A DNA stretch of 64,000 nucleotides from Albimonas pacifica (GCF_900113695.1 NZ_FOQH01000007.1:338140-402139), one strand, 5' to 3'; counted from the first letter of the stretch, positions 27,459-36,553 are shown. Notes: generated by a model from the sequence alone, not told the origin. Program-made: numbers and translations.

Positions 27459-28712
27459 ATGTTTCGCACCGTTTCCGCCGCCGCCCTCGTCGCGGCGCTG
27501 GCCCTGCCGGCCGCCGCCGAGACAAGGCTGACGATGTACTACCCGATCGCCGTGGGCGGGCCGCTGACCCAGGTGGTCGACGGCATGATCGAGGCCTTCG
27601 AGGCGCAGAACCCCGACGTGGACGTCGAGGCGATCTACGCCGGCAACTACGACGACACCCGCATCAAGGCGCTGGCCGCCCTGAATTCGGGCGATCCCGC
27701 GCAGCTCGCGGTGATGTTCTCGATCGACGCCTACGACCTGATCGAGCAGGACCTGATCGCGCCCTTCGACGAGATCGTGGAGAGCGACGAGGATCGCGCC
27801 TGGCTCGCCGGCTTCTATCCCGCGCTGATGGCGAACGGGAAGATCGAGGGCCGGACCTGGGGCGTGCCCTTCCAGCGCTCGACCATCGTGGCCTACTACA
27901 ACAAGGACATGTTCCGCGAGGCGGGCCTCGACCCCGAGCGCGCCCCCGCCACCTGGGACGAGCTGGTGGAGATGGGCAAGGCCCTGACCACCGCGGACCG
28001 CGCCGGGCTGATGATCCCCTCGACCGGCTATCCCTACTGGATGTTCCAGGCGCTCGCGATCCAGAACGGCGAGGCGCTGATGTCCGAGGACGGCGCGACC
28101 ACCTACTTCGACGACCCCGAGGTGGTGGACGCGCTGGCCTTCTGGCGCTCGCTCTCGGTCGAGCACGGGGTGATGCCCGAGGGCGCGATCGAGTGGGGCA
28201 CCCTGCGCCAGGCCTTCCTCGAGGGGCGGACCGCGATGATGTGGCACTCGACCGGCAACCTGACGGCGGTGCGCAACGGGGCGGACTTCGACTTCGGCGT
28301 GGCGATGCTGCCGGCCAACGCGCGCCGGGGCTCGCCGACGGGCGGCGGCAACTTCTACGTGTTCAAGGACGCCGACCCCGCCCAGCGCCAGGCGGCGCTG
28401 AAGCTGATCCGCTTCATGACCGCCCCCGAGCAGGCCGCCCAGTGGTCGATCGAGACGGGCTACATGGGCGTCTCCCCCGCCGCCTACGAGACCGAGGCGC
28501 TGCAGGCCTACGCCGCCGAGTTCCCTGCAGCCCTGGTCGCGCGCGACCAGCTCGAGCATGCGGTGGCCGAGTTCTCGACCTTCGAGACGGCCCGGGTGCG
28601 CGAGGGGCTGAACAACGCCATCCAGTCCGCCCTGACCGGCGCGAAGTCGCCCGAAGAGGCGCTGGCCGAGGCCCAGGCGGCGGCCGAGCGCCTGCTCGCC
28701 CCCTACCGCTGA
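27459..28712 (+). CDS. carbohydrate ABC importer, periplasmic binding protein (UgpB-like)
   Basis: 417-residue extracytoplasmic binding protein of the SBP_bac_1 family. A signal peptide at 1-20 ends in LPAAAE. The N-terminal LTMYYPIAVGGPLTQVVDGMI and the pocket segment QRSTIVAYYNKDMFREAGLDPE resemble UgpB, which binds glycerol-3-phosphate and glycerophosphodiesters, but I cannot confirm the pocket residues. GGAG precedes the ATG. It follows the ATPase by 18 bp and is separated from the permeases by three hairpins, a common way to give the binding protein more mRNA. Confidence 0.93.
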   Translation: MFRTVSAAALVAALALPAAAETRLTMYYPIAVGGPLTQVVDGMIEAFEAQNPDVDVEAIYAGNYDDTRIKALAALNSGDPAQLAVMFSIDAYDLIEQDLIAPFDEIVESDEDRAWLAGFYPALMANGKIEGRTWGVPFQRSTIVAYYNKDMFREAGLDPERAPATWDELVEMGKALTTADRAGLMIPSTGYPYWMFQALAIQNGEALMSEDGATTYFDDPEVVDALAFWRSLSVEHGVMPEGAIEWGTLRQAFLEGRTAMMWHSTGNLTAVRNGADFDFGVAMLPANARRGSPTGGGNFYVFKDADPAQRQAALKLIRFMTAPEQAAQWSIETGYMGVSPAAYETEALQAYAAEFPAALVARDQLEHAVAEFSTFETARVREGLNNAIQSALTGAKSPEEALAEAQAAAERLLAPYR

Positions 28713-28747
28713 GCGCCGGGGCGCACGCGCGCCCTGCCCCCGCCCCT

Positions 28748-28830
28748 GCGGGGCGTACGCCCCGCGCCCTGCCCTGCGGGGCGTACGCCCCGCGCCCTGC
28801 CCACGTGGGGCGCCGGTCCGCCGGCGCCCC
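28748..28830 (+). repeat. three GC hairpins between binding-protein and permease genes
   Basis: Two identical 18-bp perfect palindromes, GCGGGGCGTACGCCCCGC, at 28748-28765 and 28776-28793, are followed by a 10-bp stem with a 4-base loop, GGGGCGCCGG-TCCG-CCGGCGCCCC, at 28807-28830. There is no T-run. As in malE-malF and similar operons, such structures probably protect the upstream binding-protein RNA or cause partial termination, so that the permeases are made at lower levels. Confidence 0.8.
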
Positions 28831-28861
28831 GTTCCCGTCTTCCGCGCCCGGAGCGCCGCCG

Positions 28862-29752
28862 ATGTCCGATCCCGCCGAGATGATGCGCCGCCGCCGCGCG
28901 GTGCACGGCTGGCTGCTGCTGAGCCCGGCGCTGATCCTGCTCGCGACCTTCGCCTTCGCCCCTTCGGCGATGACGGTGTGGACCTCGCTGTTCTCCCGCG
29001 GGACGCGGCGGCGGCCGTCGGAGTTCGTGGGGCTGGAGACCTACCAGCGCCTGTTCGACGACCCGGCCTTCTGGACCGTGGCCTGGAACAACCTGCTCTA
29101 CGCCGCCGTGACCATCCCGGTCTCGATGGCGCTGGCGCTGACCATGGCGCTGTGGGCGAACGCGCGGATGCCGGCGCGGGGCTTCCTGCGCACCGCCTAT
29201 TTCACGCCCACGATGCTGCCGATGATCGCCGCGGCGAACCTGTGGCTGTTCTTCTACACCCCCGGCTTCGGGGTGCTGGACCAGTTGGTCACGGGCCTGG
29301 GCTTCGCGTCGGTCAACTGGCTGGGCCAGCCGGAGACGGCGCTGTGGGCGATCTGCGCGGTGACGATCTGGAAGGAGGCGGGCTTCTTCATGATCTTCTA
29401 CCTCGCCGCCCTGCAGACGATCCCGCCCGACCTCGAGGAGGCCGCCTCGATCGAGGGCGCCTCGCGGCTCGCCTATACGCGCCGGGTGGTCCTTCCTCTG
29501 CTGGCGCCGACGACGCTGTTCATCGCGGTCAACGCGACGATCAACTCGGTCAAGCTGATCGACCACCTGTTCATCCTGACCAAGGGCGGGCCGTCGGACG
29601 CCTCGAAGCTGATGCTCTACTACATCTGGGAGAACGCCTTCGCCTTCTTCGACGCCCCCGCCGCGGCCGCCGCCACGGTGCTGGTGCTGGCCGCGCTGGG
29701 GGGGCTTGCGGCCTTCCAGTTCCGCGTGGCCGACCGGCGGATCCACTACTGA
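28862..29752 (+). CDS. carbohydrate ABC importer permease, UgpA/MalF-like
   Basis: 296-residue inner-membrane permease of the CUT1 family. Start MSDPAEMMRRRRAVHGWLLL leads into the first helix; the Ser/Pro-rich SPALILLATFAFAPSAMTVW is the usual signature. The EAA loop reads EEAASIEGASRLAYTRRVVLPLLAPT. Six hydrophobic helices are seen. The stop overlaps the next permease start by one base (TGATG), so the two subunits are coupled and should form the heterodimeric channel. Confidence 0.94.
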   Translation: MSDPAEMMRRRRAVHGWLLLSPALILLATFAFAPSAMTVWTSLFSRGTRRRPSEFVGLETYQRLFDDPAFWTVAWNNLLYAAVTIPVSMALALTMALWANARMPARGFLRTAYFTPTMLPMIAAANLWLFFYTPGFGVLDQLVTGLGFASVNWLGQPETALWAICAVTIWKEAGFFMIFYLAALQTIPPDLEEAASIEGASRLAYTRRVVLPLLAPTTLFIAVNATINSVKLIDHLFILTKGGPSDASKLMLYYIWENAFAFFDAPAAAAATVLVLAALGGLAAFQFRVADRRIHY

Positions 29753-30558
29753 TGGGCGCGCTCGCCCGGATCGAGCCGCTGCTGGCGCTGGCGCTGGCGG
29801 GGCTGTGGATCTCGCCGCTGCTGTTCGCCGGCTGGGCGGCGTTCCACGACCCGTCGGCCGCGGTGGGCTTCGACCTCTCGGCGCCCTGGACGCTGGACAA
29901 CTTCCGCACCGCCTGGGCGGGCGCGCCCTGGCCGCGGTATTTCCTCAACACCTTCCTGCTGGTGACGACCGTGCTGATCGGGCAGTTCGTGCTCTGCACG
30001 CTGGCGGGCTTCGCCTTCGCGCAGGTGGCGTTCCGCGGCAAGGACACGATCTTCGCGCTGGTGCTGCTGCAGCTCTTCATCCTGCCCGAGGTGCTGATCG
30101 TCGAGAACTACCGCGTCGCCTCCGCGCTCGGCCTGCTGGACACGATCCTGGGGATCGGGGCGCCCTACATGGCCTCGGCCTTCGGGATCTTCCTGATGCG
30201 CCAGGCCTTCAAGTCGGTCCCGAAGGAGCTCGACGAGGCCGCGCGGATCGAGGGGTGCTCGCTGCTCGGGACGCTGTGGCGGGTCTACGTGCCGGCGGCG
30301 CGGCCGACGTATCTCGCCTATGCGCTGGTCTCGGTCTCGACCCACTGGAACAACTTCCTGTGGCCGCTGATCGCGACCAACTCCGACTCCACCCGGCCGC
30401 TGACGGTGGGGCTGTCGATCTTCGGGGCGCCCGAGAACGGGGTCGACATCGCGGTGATCTCGGCGGCCACCGGCATGGCGATCGCGCCGCTCCTGGTCGC
30501 ATTCCTCGTCTTCCAGCGCCAGTTCGTCCAGGCCTTCCTGCGCGCCGGCATCAAGTAG
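29752..30558 (+). CDS. carbohydrate ABC importer permease, UgpE/MalG-like
   Basis: 268-residue inner-membrane permease, partner of the UgpA-like protein. Six hydrophobic helices and the EAA loop DEAARIEGCSLLGTLWRVYVPAARP are present, preceded by the conserved AFGIFLMRQAFKSVPKEL. The last helix is followed by the short basic tail RAGIK typical of UgpE. Start ATG at 29752 shares one base with the upstream stop. The metallophosphoesterase gene follows 26 bp downstream in the same direction. Confidence 0.94.
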   Translation: MGALARIEPLLALALAGLWISPLLFAGWAAFHDPSAAVGFDLSAPWTLDNFRTAWAGAPWPRYFLNTFLLVTTVLIGQFVLCTLAGFAFAQVAFRGKDTIFALVLLQLFILPEVLIVENYRVASALGLLDTILGIGAPYMASAFGIFLMRQAFKSVPKELDEAARIEGCSLLGTLWRVYVPAARPTYLAYALVSVSTHWNNFLWPLIATNSDSTRPLTVGLSIFGAPENGVDIAVISAATGMAIAPLLVAFLVFQRQFVQAFLRAGIK

Positions 30559-30584
30559 CCGCGCGCCCCCGCCAAGGAGCTTCA

Positions 30585-31448
30585 ATGCCCGCCCCCAATC
30601 CGGATGTGACCTTCGTCCACATGACCGACCTGCACCTCGCAGCCCCCGGGGCCGAGGACGAGTTCGAGGTCAACGACACCGCCGCGACCCTGCGCCGGAC
30701 GCTCGCCGCCATCGCGCGCATGTCGCCGCCGCCGGCCTTCGTGGTCGCCTCGGGCGACCTGACCCACCACGGCCACCCCGACGCCTACCGCCGCCTCGCG
30801 ACGATGCTGGCGGAGGAGGGCCCCGACGTCCCCGTGATCCTCGCGCTCGGCAACCACGACCGGCGCGAGGGGTTCGCGGAGGTGTTTCCGCACCTGCATC
30901 CCGACCCGTCGAAGCCCTGCGACCACGACCTGCTGGTCGCGGGGATCCACGTCATCGTGCTCGACAGCGCCGTCGAGGGCGGCATCCAGGGCGACTGGGA
31001 GGACGGGCAGGTGGACTGGCTGAAGGCCCGCCTCGCCGCGCATCCGGAGGCGCCCAAGCTGCTGGTGATCCACCATCCGCCGATGATCGACCGCAACTCG
31101 GCCCGCTTCACCTGGAAGTCGCTGACCCGCGAGGCGACCGAGGCGCTGCGCGAGGCGATCGCGGGGCGCAACGTGCTGGCGATCCTGTCGGGGCACATCC
31201 ACCTCGACCGGGTGCATGTCTGGCACGGGGTCCCGGTGGTGATCGGCGCCGGCCACCATGCCGCCGGCGACCCGGTGGGCTCGGCCGACGGGATGCTGCG
31301 CATGGTCGACGCCACCGGCTTCGCGATCTGCGAGTCCCGCCCCTCCGGCCTCGGCGTCACCTTCGTCGCCCACCCCCAGACCCGCGAGGTGGTGCGCGAG
31401 ATCGGCCTCGACCGGCTCGCCGCCTACATCGTCGACCCCGCCGAGTAG
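30585..31448 (+). CDS. metallophosphoesterase, calcineurin-like phosphodiesterase
   Basis: 287-residue binuclear metallophosphoesterase of the CpdA/GpdQ type. Metal-binding motifs in order: HMTDLHL (DxH), SGDLTHHG (GD), LGNHDRR (GNHD), IHHPP (HH) and SGHIHLDRVH (GHxH). No signal peptide, so cytosolic. As last gene of a Ugp-like operon it could replace UgpQ by cleaving imported glycerophosphodiesters to glycerol-3-phosphate, as GpdQ does; cAMP phosphodiesterase activity is the main alternative. AAGGAG precedes the ATG. A bidirectional terminator follows immediately. Confidence 0.9.
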   Translation: MPAPNPDVTFVHMTDLHLAAPGAEDEFEVNDTAATLRRTLAAIARMSPPPAFVVASGDLTHHGHPDAYRRLATMLAEEGPDVPVILALGNHDRREGFAEVFPHLHPDPSKPCDHDLLVAGIHVIVLDSAVEGGIQGDWEDGQVDWLKARLAAHPEAPKLLVIHHPPMIDRNSARFTWKSLTREATEALREAIAGRNVLAILSGHIHLDRVHVWHGVPVVIGAGHHAAGDPVGSADGMLRMVDATGFAICESRPSGLGVTFVAHPQTREVVREIGLDRLAAYIVDPAE

Positions 31449-31451
31449 GTC

Positions 31452-31497
31452 CCCAACGCAGAAGGCCCGCCGCGCGGGCGGGCCTTCCGGCGTTGGG
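31452..31497. terminator. bidirectional terminator hairpin between convergent genes
   Basis: An inner 10-bp stem AAGGCCCGCC / GGCGGGCCTT (31462-31471 and 31477-31486, 5-base loop) is extended by an outer 8-bp stem CCCAACGC / GCGTTGGG (31452-31459 and 31490-31497). It lies exactly in the 58-bp gap between the convergent metallophosphoesterase and isomerase genes and would work for both strands. Confidence 0.8.
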
Positions 31498-31506
31498 CAG
31501 GGGGTC

Positions 31507-32328
31507 TCAGCGGCCGAGGCCCGCGGCCTCGAGGAACGCCATCGAGGGCGGGATGCGGGCCTTGTCGCGCAGCTCCAGCACCAGCCGCGGCTTGTGGGAG
31601 AGCGCGGCGACGGCGCGGAACACCGACGGCCACAGGATCGTGCCCTCGCCCAGGCCCCAGTGGCGGTCGGCGAAGCCGTCGGCGTCCTGCAGGTGCACAT
31701 GCTCGAGCTGCGCGCCGGCGTCGGTGATGTAGTAGTCGACCGGCGGCGCGCCGGTGGAGCGGTGGGCGTAGTGGGCGTGGCCGGTGTCGACCGAGAGCTT
31801 CAGGCGCTCGGAGCCGAAGCTGTCCACCAGCCGCCGCCGCTCGGCCGGGTCCTTGTCCTGGATGTTCTCCATCACCAGCGTCACGCCCTGGTCCTCGGCC
31901 CGCGCCACCACGCGGTCGAGCGTGTCGTGCGTGAACTCGAACACCTTGGCCCGCGCCTCGGGCAGCATGTCGAGGTTGTTGTGGTCCCAGGTCGTGTAGG
32001 GCGAGTGGATCACCATCTGGTCCGCGCCCAGCGCCCGGCAGACGTCGAGGCCCTGCATCATCCGCTTCTCGACCACGCGGCGGATCTCGGGGTCCATCGA
32101 GGCGACGGTGAAGCCCCAGAAGGGCCCGTGGATGCCCAGCCGGCCCTTGTGGCCGTCGAGCAGGCGCCGCGCCTCCTCGACGAGCGGGCGCCAGTCGCCC
32201 TCCAGCACCTCGGCGAGGTGGAAGCTCTGCAGTTCGAGGTCGCGGTCGGCCTCCAGCAGCCAGTCGCGATAGGTCGCGAGGCTCTCGACAGGCAGGCAGG
32301 CGCCGATGACGGGCAGGTCCCGGGACAT
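31507..32328 (-). CDS. sugar phosphate isomerase/epimerase (AP-endonuclease-2 fold TIM barrel)
   Basis: 273-residue TIM-barrel protein of the xylose-isomerase-like / AP endonuclease family 2 group. Metal-site residues appear in order: Glu in LVMENIQDKD, the His/Asp of SVDTGHAHYA, His in EHVHLQDADGF and the final Glu in RLVLELRD. Members are sugar or inositol isomerases and epimerases acting in the cytosol. Start ATG at 32328 is preceded by GGAGAG; an ATG 12 bp upstream is an alternative. It is convergent with the Ugp-like operon and divergent from the third ABC operon, so it may act on the solute of either. Confidence 0.87.
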   Translation of the reverse strand: MSRDLPVIGACLPVESLATYRDWLLEADRDLELQSFHLAEVLEGDWRPLVEEARRLLDGHKGRLGIHGPFWGFTVASMDPEIRRVVEKRMMQGLDVCRALGADQMVIHSPYTTWDHNNLDMLPEARAKVFEFTHDTLDRVVARAEDQGVTLVMENIQDKDPAERRRLVDSFGSERLKLSVDTGHAHYAHRSTGAPPVDYYITDAGAQLEHVHLQDADGFADRHWGLGEGTILWPSVFRAVAALSHKPRLVLELRDKARIPPSMAFLEAAGLGR

Positions 32329-32669
32329 GAGACTCTCCATGGAGTGATTTCGCGTGCGCAGCACGCCGGACGGGGCCGGATACGCCCGGGCGATGACGCC
32401 TTCGCGTCAGTCGCATGTCGCTTCGCGCACGATGGCGCGACAGCCGCACGACCGTCGCCGCTGCGTCACGGCCCTGTCGCGAAGCCGACGCGCAAACGTC
32501 GCGCCGCCATCACGCGATCATCGCGGAACGCGGGCAGCTTCGATGGTGCGACGCAGCGAAGGGCGGGGACGCCCCTCGTCCGCGCGCCGTTTCCGCTTCG
32601 GCGCGCGGTCGTCCCGGGCCCGCGCCGCCCGTCTTCGCGCCCCGCTTCAAGGCCCGTCACGAGGAACCC
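32329..32669. other. 341-bp divergent promoter region
   Basis: Separates the isomerase (minus) from the third ABC operon (plus). No protein-like frame with a start is seen. The stretch contains repeated GTCGCG/TCGCG words (for example GTCGCGAA near 32476 and GTCGCG near 32508), similar to words in the gap before the DeoR gene. GAGGAA just before 32670 is the ribosome binding site of the binding-protein gene. Confidence 0.4.
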
Positions 32670-34319
32670 ATGACCGCCCATCTCCGCTTTCCGGCCGCCG
32701 GCGCGCTCGCCGCGCTGAGCCTCGCCGCGGCGCTGCCCGCCGCGGCCCAGACCGAGGACCCCCGCCCGGTGATCACCGTCGCCGTGCAGGACATCGTCAC
32801 CTCCGGCGCGCTCGACGTGATGCGCGAGCGCTCCAACGTCGGCGCGCGCGTGTTCCACTCGATCTTCGAGGGGCTGATCGACTACGAGCGGCAGGAAGAA
32901 GACCTGCCCCGCAAGCCGATGCTGGCGACCGAGTGGACCCAGGTCGACGACCTGACCGTCGAGCTCAAGCTGCGCGAGGGCGTGACCTTCCACAACGGCG
33001 ACACGCTCGACGCCGACGACGTGGTCTTCACCTTCTCGCCCGAGCGCTTCGGCCTGCTGCCCGAGCAGGTCGCGGCCGTCGAGGCCGGGGAGACCCACTT
33101 CACCGCCGCCGACGGCTCCACCGGCAAGGCGCCGCCGCCGGAGGTCGCCGCGATCTACCACCGCTCCTGGCCGCTGCTCGACCGGGTGGAGAAGGTGGAC
33201 GAGATGACCGTCCGCTTCGTCACCACCCAGCCCGACCCGACCCTGATCGGGCGCATCTCGCGCATGGGCTCGGAGATCTACTCGGAGCAGGGCTACCGCG
33301 AGGCCGAGAGCTGGCTCGCCCACGCCCAGGCGCCCGTGGGGACCGGCCCCTACCGGGTGACCCGCTTCGAGGACGACAACATCCTCGAGCTGGAGGCCTT
33401 CGACGCCTACTGGGGCGGCAAGCCGCCGATCAAGACCCTGCGCTTCGTGGTGGTCCCCGAGGTCGCCAGCCGCGTGAACGGCCTGCTGTCGGGCGACTAC
33501 GACTTCATCACCGACGTGCCCCCGGACCAGATCCAGATCATCGAGGACGCGCCGGGCGTCGAGGTCGTCGGCGGCCCGATCACCAACCACCGCCTGATGG
33601 TCTTCGACAAGCACAACGGCGCGATGCGCGACCCCCGCGTGCGCCAGGCGATCACCCACGCCATCGACCGCGAGCTGATCGTCGACGCGCTGTGGGGCGG
33701 CCGCACCCGGGTGCCCGCCGGCCTGCAGTGGGAATACTACGGCGACATGTTCGTCGAGGGCTGGGAGGTCCCCGAATACGACCTCGCCAAGGCCAAAGCG
33801 CTTCTCGACGAGGCCGGCTACGACGGCGAGCCGATCGTGATGCGGGTGCTCAACAACTACTACACCAACCAGGTCTCGACCGCGCAGATCAACGCCGAAG
33901 CCTTCCGCCAGATCGGCCTGAACATCGACTTCCAGATGAAGGAGAACTGGCAGCAGATCATGGATCCGACCGGCAACCGCGCGATCCGCGACTGGTCCAA
34001 CTCCGCCCCCTTCCCGGATCCGGTGGCCTCGATCGTCAACCAGCACTGCCCCAACGGCGGCCAGCAGCAGTCGGGCGAGTGGGAGAACGAGGAGTTCAAC
34101 GCCAACTGCGAGATCCTGGAAAAATCCATGGATCACGCCGCCCGCAAGGCCGCCTTCCAGCGGATGCTGGAGATCATCGAGCGCGAGGACCCCGGCTACA
34201 CCGTCCTCCACCAGAACGTGATCTTCTACGGCAAGCGCGCCGACATCGACTGGCGGTGGTCGGGCCTGCAGTCGATGGACTTCCGGGCCGAGAACTTCGC
34301 GATCCAGCCCGGAAACTGA
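32670..34319 (+). CDS. second peptide/opine-type ABC importer, periplasmic binding protein
   Basis: 549-residue SBP_bac_5 family protein with a signal peptide (1-27, cleavage near LPAAAQ). Blocks: NVGARVFHSIFEGLIDYER, EGVTFHNGDTLDADDVVFTF, GTGPYRVTRF and DPRVRQAITHAIDRELIVDALWGG. It is longer than the first importer's binding protein and differs throughout, so the two probably take different solutes. A ribosome binding site GAGGAA precedes ATG 32670. It heads a five-gene plus-strand operon, and a 12-bp-stem hairpin separates it from the ATPase genes. Confidence 0.93.
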   Translation: MTAHLRFPAAGALAALSLAAALPAAAQTEDPRPVITVAVQDIVTSGALDVMRERSNVGARVFHSIFEGLIDYERQEEDLPRKPMLATEWTQVDDLTVELKLREGVTFHNGDTLDADDVVFTFSPERFGLLPEQVAAVEAGETHFTAADGSTGKAPPPEVAAIYHRSWPLLDRVEKVDEMTVRFVTTQPDPTLIGRISRMGSEIYSEQGYREAESWLAHAQAPVGTGPYRVTRFEDDNILELEAFDAYWGGKPPIKTLRFVVVPEVASRVNGLLSGDYDFITDVPPDQIQIIEDAPGVEVVGGPITNHRLMVFDKHNGAMRDPRVRQAITHAIDRELIVDALWGGRTRVPAGLQWEYYGDMFVEGWEVPEYDLAKAKALLDEAGYDGEPIVMRVLNNYYTNQVSTAQINAEAFRQIGLNIDFQMKENWQQIMDPTGNRAIRDWSNSAPFPDPVASIVNQHCPNGGQQQSGEWENEEFNANCEILEKSMDHAARKAAFQRMLEIIEREDPGYTVLHQNVIFYGKRADIDWRWSGLQSMDFRAENFAIQPGN

Positions 34320-34336
34320 CCGGACCTGCGATCCTG

Positions 34337-34365
34337 ACCGGGGCGCCGCCCAGCGGCGCCCCGGT
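34337..34365 (+). terminator. strong hairpin after the binding-protein gene
   Basis: Perfect 12-bp stem ACCGGGGCGCCG / CGGCGCCCCGGT with a 5-base CCCAG loop, 18 bp after the stop codon. It is followed by CTCGTTCC rather than a T-run, so partial termination or 3'-end protection of the binding-protein RNA is more likely than full termination. Confidence 0.7.
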
Positions 34366-34406
34366 CTCGTTCCCCCCCTCCCCTGTCCCCCCCGCGAGGC
34401 CGCCCC

Positions 34407-35504
34407 ATGCCGACCGCCCCCCTTCCCGCGTCGCCGCGCGACCTGCACGGCGCGTCCCCCGCCGCCGGACCCGCGCCCTCCGCCGCGCCGCTCGCGACGC
34501 TGCGCGGGCTGACCGTGGATTTCGACATCGGCGAGCGCTACGTGCGCGCCCTGCATGGCGTGGACCTCACGATCGCGCGGGGCGAGACCCTGGGCGTCGT
34601 CGGCGAGAGCGGTTGCGGCAAGTCGATCACCTGGCTCGCCGCGCTGGGCCTGCTGGGGCCGGGGGCGCGGGTCGGCGGCTCGGCCGTCTTCGACGGGCAG
34701 GAGCTGATCGGGATGCGCCCGCGCGGCCTCGACCGGCTGCGGGGCGGGCGCATCGCGCTGATCTTCCAGGACCCCGCCTCGGCCCTGAACCCGGTGCAGC
34801 GGATCGGGCGCCAGATCGGCGAGTCCCTCGCCCTCCACCGCGGCCTGCGCGGGCGGGCGGCGCGCGACGAGGCGCGCCGGCTGCTCGACCGCGTGGGCAT
34901 CGCCAACGCCGCCCAGCGGCTGGACGAATATCCCCACGAGCTCTCGGGCGGCATGAACCAGCGGGTGATGATCGCGATGGCGCTGGCCGGGGAGCCGGAC
35001 CTGCTGATCGCCGACGAGCCGACCACCGCGCTCGACGCCACCATCCAGGCCCAGATCCTCGACCTGCTGCGCGACCTCCAGGCCGAGAGCGGCATGGCGC
35101 TGGCCCTGATCTCCCACGACCTGGGCGTGATCGCCGACATGGCCGACCGCGTGGCGGTGATGTACTCGGGCCGCGTGATCGAGGAGGCGCCGGCCGGGCG
35201 CCTCTTCGCCGCCCCGGCCCATCCCTACGCCCGCGGGCTCCTCGCCGCCCTGCCCGACATCGAGGGGCCCAAGCGCCGGCTGGAGACGATCCCCGGCTCG
35301 GTCCCCCCGCCGCACGCCCTGCCGCCCGGCTGCGCCTTCGCCGCGCGCTGCCCGCATGTGGACGGCGTGTGCGAGACCGCGCCCCCGCCCCTGCGGCCCG
35401 TCCCCGGGGCCCCCGCCCGACGCGCCGCCTGCGCCCGTCTGGAGGCGCTGGTGCGCCCGCCCGAGCCCGCCCCCGTCCTCCAGCGCCAGGAGCAGCGCGC
35501 ATGA
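34407..35504 (+). CDS. second peptide/opine-type ABC importer, first ATPase (DppD-like)
   Basis: 365-residue ATPase. Walker A GESGCGKSI, Q-loop IFQDPASALNPVQRI, signature ELSGGMNQR, Walker B LLIADEPTTALDAT and switch His in LISHDLGVI. The C-terminal oligopeptide extension has cysteines in LPPGCAFAARCPHVDGVCE and RRAACARL. A 30-residue Pro/Ala-rich leader precedes the first strand, so the true start might be further in. It overlaps the second ATPase by 4 bp. Confidence 0.93.
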   Translation: MPTAPLPASPRDLHGASPAAGPAPSAAPLATLRGLTVDFDIGERYVRALHGVDLTIARGETLGVVGESGCGKSITWLAALGLLGPGARVGGSAVFDGQELIGMRPRGLDRLRGGRIALIFQDPASALNPVQRIGRQIGESLALHRGLRGRAARDEARRLLDRVGIANAAQRLDEYPHELSGGMNQRVMIAMALAGEPDLLIADEPTTALDATIQAQILDLLRDLQAESGMALALISHDLGVIADMADRVAVMYSGRVIEEAPAGRLFAAPAHPYARGLLAALPDIEGPKRRLETIPGSVPPPHALPPGCAFAARCPHVDGVCETAPPPLRPVPGAPARRAACARLEALVRPPEPAPVLQRQEQRA

Positions 35505-36553
35505 GCCCCGACCTCGCTTCTTCCGAGCCTCTGCTGACCGCCCGCGGCCTCGCCCGCCACTACGGCGTGCGCCTGCCCGGCGGGCTGATGGGCCGCCGCG
35601 CCACCCTGAAGGCGGTGGACGGGATCGACTTCGACCTCGCCCGCGGGGAGATCCTGGGCCTTGTCGGCGAAAGCGGCTGCGGCAAGTCCACCACCGCCAA
35701 GCTGGTGCTGGGCCATGTCGCCCCCTCGGCCGGCGAGGTGCGCTTCGACGGCGCCCCGGTGCCCGTCGATCACGGCGGCGACTGGCGGCGCCTGCGCCGG
35801 CGGATGCAGATGATCTACCAGGACCCGCTGGGCGCGCTCGACCGGCGCCTGCCCATCGCGGCCCAGATCGCCGAGCCGCTGCAGATCCACCGCCCCGACC
35901 TCTCCCGCGCCGACCGCGGCGCGCGCGCGGCCGAGCTGATGCGCGCCGTGGGCCTGCGCCCCGACCAGGCCGCGCGCTATCCGCACGAGCTCTCGGGCGG
36001 GCAGCGCCAGCGGGTGGTGATCGCGCGGGCGCTGGCGCTCGACCCCGAGCTCTTGGTCTGCGACGAGCCGGTCTCGGCGCTGGACGTCTCGGTGCAGGCG
36101 CAGGTGCTCAACCTGCTCGAGGATCTGCGCGCGCGGACCGGCTTCGCGGCGCTGTTCATCAGCCACGACCTCAAGGTCGTCCGCCAGATGGCCGACCGGG
36201 TGGCGGTGATGTATCTCGGCCGGATCGTCGAGGAAGGCTCCCCCGAGGAGGTGCTCCACCGGCCCCTGCATCCCTACACGCAGGCGCTGGTCTCGGCCGC
36301 GCCCTCGCCCCACGCGGGGCGCAGGCGGGCGCGGATCGTGCTGCGCGGCGATCCCCCGAACCCGGTCGAGGCGCCCGCGGGCTGTTCCTTCCACCCGCGC
36401 TGCCCCGTCGCCGTCGCCCGCTGCAGGACCGAGCGTCCGCCCCTCCTGCGCGAGGGCCGCCGCGCCGTCGCCTGCCACCTGGCGCAGGCCGCGGGCGGCG
36501 GCTTCGCGCCCGCGCCCCTCCCCTCCGCCGCCGTCTCCGGAGCCGCCGCCTGA
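35501..36553 (+). CDS. second peptide/opine-type ABC importer, second ATPase (DppF-like)
   Basis: 350-residue ATPase with Walker A GESGCGKSTT, Q-loop IYQDPLGALDRR, signature ELSGGQRQR, Walker B LLVCDEPVSALDVS and switch His FISHDLKVV. The C-terminal extension with cysteines (AGCSFHPRCPVAVARC) is present, so unlike the first importer both ATPases carry it. Its N-terminal insertion between strands (VRLPGGLMGRRATLKAVD) is typical of DppF. Start overlaps the DppD-like stop by 4 bp; its stop shares one base with the permease start. Confidence 0.94.
   Translation: MSPDLASSEPLLTARGLARHYGVRLPGGLMGRRATLKAVDGIDFDLARGEILGLVGESGCGKSTTAKLVLGHVAPSAGEVRFDGAPVPVDHGGDWRRLRRRMQMIYQDPLGALDRRLPIAAQIAEPLQIHRPDLSRADRGARAAELMRAVGLRPDQAARYPHELSGGQRQRVVIARALALDPELLVCDEPVSALDVSVQAQVLNLLEDLRARTGFAALFISHDLKVVRQMADRVAVMYLGRIVEEGSPEEVLHRPLHPYTQALVSAAPSPHAGRRRARIVLRGDPPNPVEAPAGCSFHPRCPVAVARCRTERPPLLREGRRAVACHLAQAAGGGFAPAPLPSAAVSGAAA

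Noticed and set aside
32354..36553. A 1399-codon plus-strand frame that ends in the DppF-like ATPase
   Set aside because: Only the last 350 codons (from 35501) are real. The first part is a shifted frame over the binding-protein and DppD-like genes, whose own frames are clear.
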